This document shows positions 62,211 to 64,000 of a DNA stretch of 64,000 nt, piece after piece. The notes below the pieces were generated by a model. That model saw nothing but the letters and a program-made list of their open reading frames with translations, had not been told where the DNA came from and did no database searches. The position numbers and the translations under genes are program-made. Positions within the stretch are counted from its first letter, which is position 1, and each line of letters opens with the position of its first letter. Origin of the DNA: Archangium violaceum (GTDB taxonomy: Bacteria > Myxococcota > Myxococcia > Myxococcales > Myxococcaceae); NCBI RefSeq assembly GCF_016887565.1, contig NZ_CP069396.1, positions 9,158,001-9,222,000 of the forward strand, read 5' to 3'.

Positions 62211-64000
62211 ATGGCGGTCCATCAGCTGATTCCGAGCTTCGTGGCCGGAGACGCCTCCGGACAGGCGGCGCTGCACCTGCAACTCCTGCTGCGCCGGCTG
62301 GGCCACTCCGGCGAGCTGTACGCGGGCGAGGTGGGCCCCGGCCTGGACTCCCTCGCCCATCCCGTGTCGGCGCTGCGCCCGGGCCCGGATGACCTCGTCC
62401 TCTACCACCACGGCATCGCCTCGCCCCTGAGCAGCCGGCTGCTGCACCTGCCCTGCCGCCGCGGCATCGTCTTCCACAACATCAGCCCCGCGAGCTTCTA
62501 CGCGGGCACCCCGCTCGCCGAGGCGCTCCTCACCGGCCGGGCGCAGCTGGCCGCCATGGCCCCCTTCGTGGACCTGGCCCTCGGCGTGTCGGACTACAAC
62601 TCCGCCGAGCTGCGCGAGGCCGGCTACCGCGACGTCCACACCGTCCCCCTCTTCGTCGAGCCCGAGCGCTTCTCCGAGTCCAACGCCGACAAGGACCTGC
62701 TGCGGCGCCTGTCCGGCACGGGCCCCGTGGTGCTCTCGGTGAGCCGCGTGGCGCCGCACAAGCGCTTCGAGGATCTGCTCGCGCTGCACGCGGAGCTGCT
62801 GAAGCTGCGGCCCGAGGCGCGCCTGCTCCTGGTGGGCGGCTACGAGCCCGGAAGCCGCTACTTCAAGTCGCTCCAGCGCACGGCGCGCGAGCTGTCCGGG
62901 GTGCACTTCCTCGGGCGGCTCAACCACGCGGAGCTGGTGGCCGCCTACCGCACCGCGGACGTCTTCGTCTCCATGAGCGAGCACGAGGGCTTCGGCGTCC
63001 CGCTCATCGAGGCCATGGCGGCGCAGGTGCCGGTGCTGGCCTACGCGGCGGCGGCCGTTCCGGAGACGCTCGGGGGCGCGGGCATCGCCTTCGATCAGAA
63101 GCGCTTCGCCTTCCTGGCCGAGCTGGTGGTGGACATGTGCGAGGACCTGTCGCTGCGCGAGCGCCTGCTCGCGGGCCAGGCCAAGCGGCTCGAGCACTTC
63201 TCCGCCAAGGCGAGCCAGAAGGCCCTCGCCAGGGCCCTGGGCGAGGACAGGCGGCCCAGACCCCGAGTGCCGTCCAGGAAGAAGCCCCGGGTGGGCGTGG
63301 TGGTGCAGCGCTACGGCGAGGTGACGGGCGGTGCCGAGCGCCACGCGCAGCAGGTGGTGGAGCAGCTGGCGCCGCACTGGGAGCTGACGGTCCTCACCAC
63401 ATGCGCGAAGAACCACCTCACCTGGGAGAACGTCTTCCCGCCGGGCGAGGAGCAGGACGCGCACGTGAAGGGCGTGCGGGTGCTGCGCTTCCCGGTGACG
63501 CGCGTGCGCAACATCCGCCCGTTCAACGCACTGTCGAAACAGGTCTTCGACAAGCCCAACGAGCGGCTGCGCGAGGAGCACTGGGTGGCCGAGCAGGGCC
63601 CCCTGGCCCCCGGCCTGCTCGAGCACCTGGACACGCACGGGGCGGACTACGACGGCTTCGTCTTCTTCACCTACCTGTACGCGCCCACCGTCTGGGGCCT
63701 GCCCATGGTGGCGCAGCGCTCGCTGCTCGTCCCCACGGCGCATGACGAGCCGCCCATCCGCTTCGGCGTGTACGCGGACGTCTTCGAGCGCCCGCGCGCC
63801 CTCCTGTGCAACACGCCCGAGGAGGTGGAGCTCATCGGGCGCTACTACCCGGACCATGCACCCGCGCGGGTGGTGGGCGTGGGGGTGGACGTACCGGCGA
63901 AGGTGGACTCCCAGCGCTTCCGCGAGAAGTACGGGGTGCGCAACCCCTACCTGCTCTACGTAGGGCGGTTGGAGGCTGGCAAGGGCATCCCCGAGCTGCT
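62211..64000 (+). CDS. Multi-domain glycosyltransferase, cut by the window end
   Basis: The frame from ATG 62211 is open to the last base of the window (about 597 residues visible). A first GT-B unit spans about 1-350: FHNISPASFYAG, LSVSRVAPHKRFEDLLALHA, VSMSEHEGFGVPLIEAMAAQ with the EGFGVPLIE donor motif. A linker of basic Pro/Arg residues (about 345-360) leads to a second N-terminal glycosyltransferase domain (VGVVVQRYGEVTGGAERHAQ) and the beginning of its donor domain (LLYVGRLEAGKGIPELL). So the gene codes for two GT4-type enzymes in one chain, as in some capsule and O-antigen loci. No stop or third domain can be seen. Confidence 0.9.
   Translation, partial: MAVHQLIPSFVAGDASGQAALHLQLLLRRLGHSGELYAGEVGPGLDSLAHPVSALRPGPDDLVLYHHGIASPLSSRLLHLPCRRGIVFHNISPASFYAGTPLAEALLTGRAQLAAMAPFVDLALGVSDYNSAELREAGYRDVHTVPLFVEPERFSESNADKDLLRRLSGTGPVVLSVSRVAPHKRFEDLLALHAELLKLRPEARLLLVGGYEPGSRYFKSLQRTARELSGVHFLGRLNHAELVAAYRTADVFVSMSEHEGFGVPLIEAMAAQVPVLAYAAAAVPETLGGAGIAFDQKRFAFLAELVVDMCEDLSLRERLLAGQAKRLEHFSAKASQKALARALGEDRRPRPRVPSRKKPRVGVVVQRYGEVTGGAERHAQQVVEQLAPHWELTVLTTCAKNHLTWENVFPPGEEQDAHVKGVRVLRFPVTRVRNIRPFNALSKQVFDKPNERLREEHWVAEQGPLAPGLLEHLDTHGADYDGFVFFTYLYAPTVWGLPMVAQRSLLVPTAHDEPPIRFGVYADVFERPRALLCNTPEEVELIGRYYPDHAPARVVGVGVDVPAKVDSQRFREKYGVRNPYLLYVGRLEAGKGIPEL

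Overview
The window comes from a high-GC myxobacterium, most likely suborder Cystobacterineae (the Archangium, Cystobacter or Myxococcus side). The pointers are codon third positions dominated by G and C, FHA/GGDEF, kelch and HEAT lipoproteins, a phytase with a MYXO-CTERM-like tail, a SitA-like polymorphic toxin lipoprotein, and a myxobacterial-style integrase remnant that reads into a tRNA gene. The genus is inferred; there is no rRNA gene to anchor it.

Layout. 1-4.2 kb: the end of an L-asparaginase, an FHA-GGDEF diguanylate cyclase, a convergent protein with a dead GGDEF domain that keeps its I-site, and an exported HEAT-repeat protein. 4.3-9.5 kb: the macromolecular synthesis operon rpsU-yqeY-dnaG-rpoD. 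9.5-10.2 kb: an alkyltransferase-like DNA repair protein and a tRNA with anticodon CAT. 10.1-16.1 kb: a decayed prophage-like island bounded by 51-bp direct repeats of the tRNA 3' half. It holds a broken integrase, a Sit-like toxin lipoprotein with a DUF2019-like partner, two hypothetical proteins, a protein with the diadenylate-cyclase signature motifs, a frameshifted terminase small subunit and an excisionase-like gene. 16.1-20 kb: cupin, cold-shock protein, and a Spy-like sensor, response regulator and histidine kinase operon. 20-26.3 kb: a cupredoxin lipoprotein, an ABC exporter pair, heme O synthase and a large TPR protein. 26.4-31.9 kb: tRNA-Ala(CGC), then DUF2760 and two Hsp70-like proteins. 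31.9-36.3 kb: a four-gene operon of RsbQ-like hydrolase, PAS histidine kinase, fused amino-acid binding protein/permease and ATPase. 36.5-43.4 kb: CxxC protein, 5'-nucleotidase and phytase (one operon), tail-anchored protein, patatin, kelch protein.

43.6-60.8 kb is the most interesting stretch: a lipid-modifying, probably biosynthetic locus. One part has an AMP-ligase/ACP/acyltransferase fusion, a haloalkane-dehalogenase-fold hydrolase, a FAAL-ACP pair, a soluble acyl-ACP desaturase, an acyl-CoA oxidase and another hydrolase. The second part is a tight operon of FAAL, ACP, a cytosolic periplasmic-binding-like protein, a hot-dog thioesterase, an AurF-type diiron oxygenase with all seven metal ligands, a [2Fe-2S] ferredoxin and a cation/proton antiporter. 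The logic is activate a fatty acid as acyl-AMP, load it on a dedicated ACP, oxidise it there, release it or place it in a glycerolipid. The set matches no named pathway that I can recognise. 61-64 kb holds two divergent glycosyltransferase genes, the second running off the window.

A family of four 34-bp imperfect palindromes lies at gene ends in the left third of the window.
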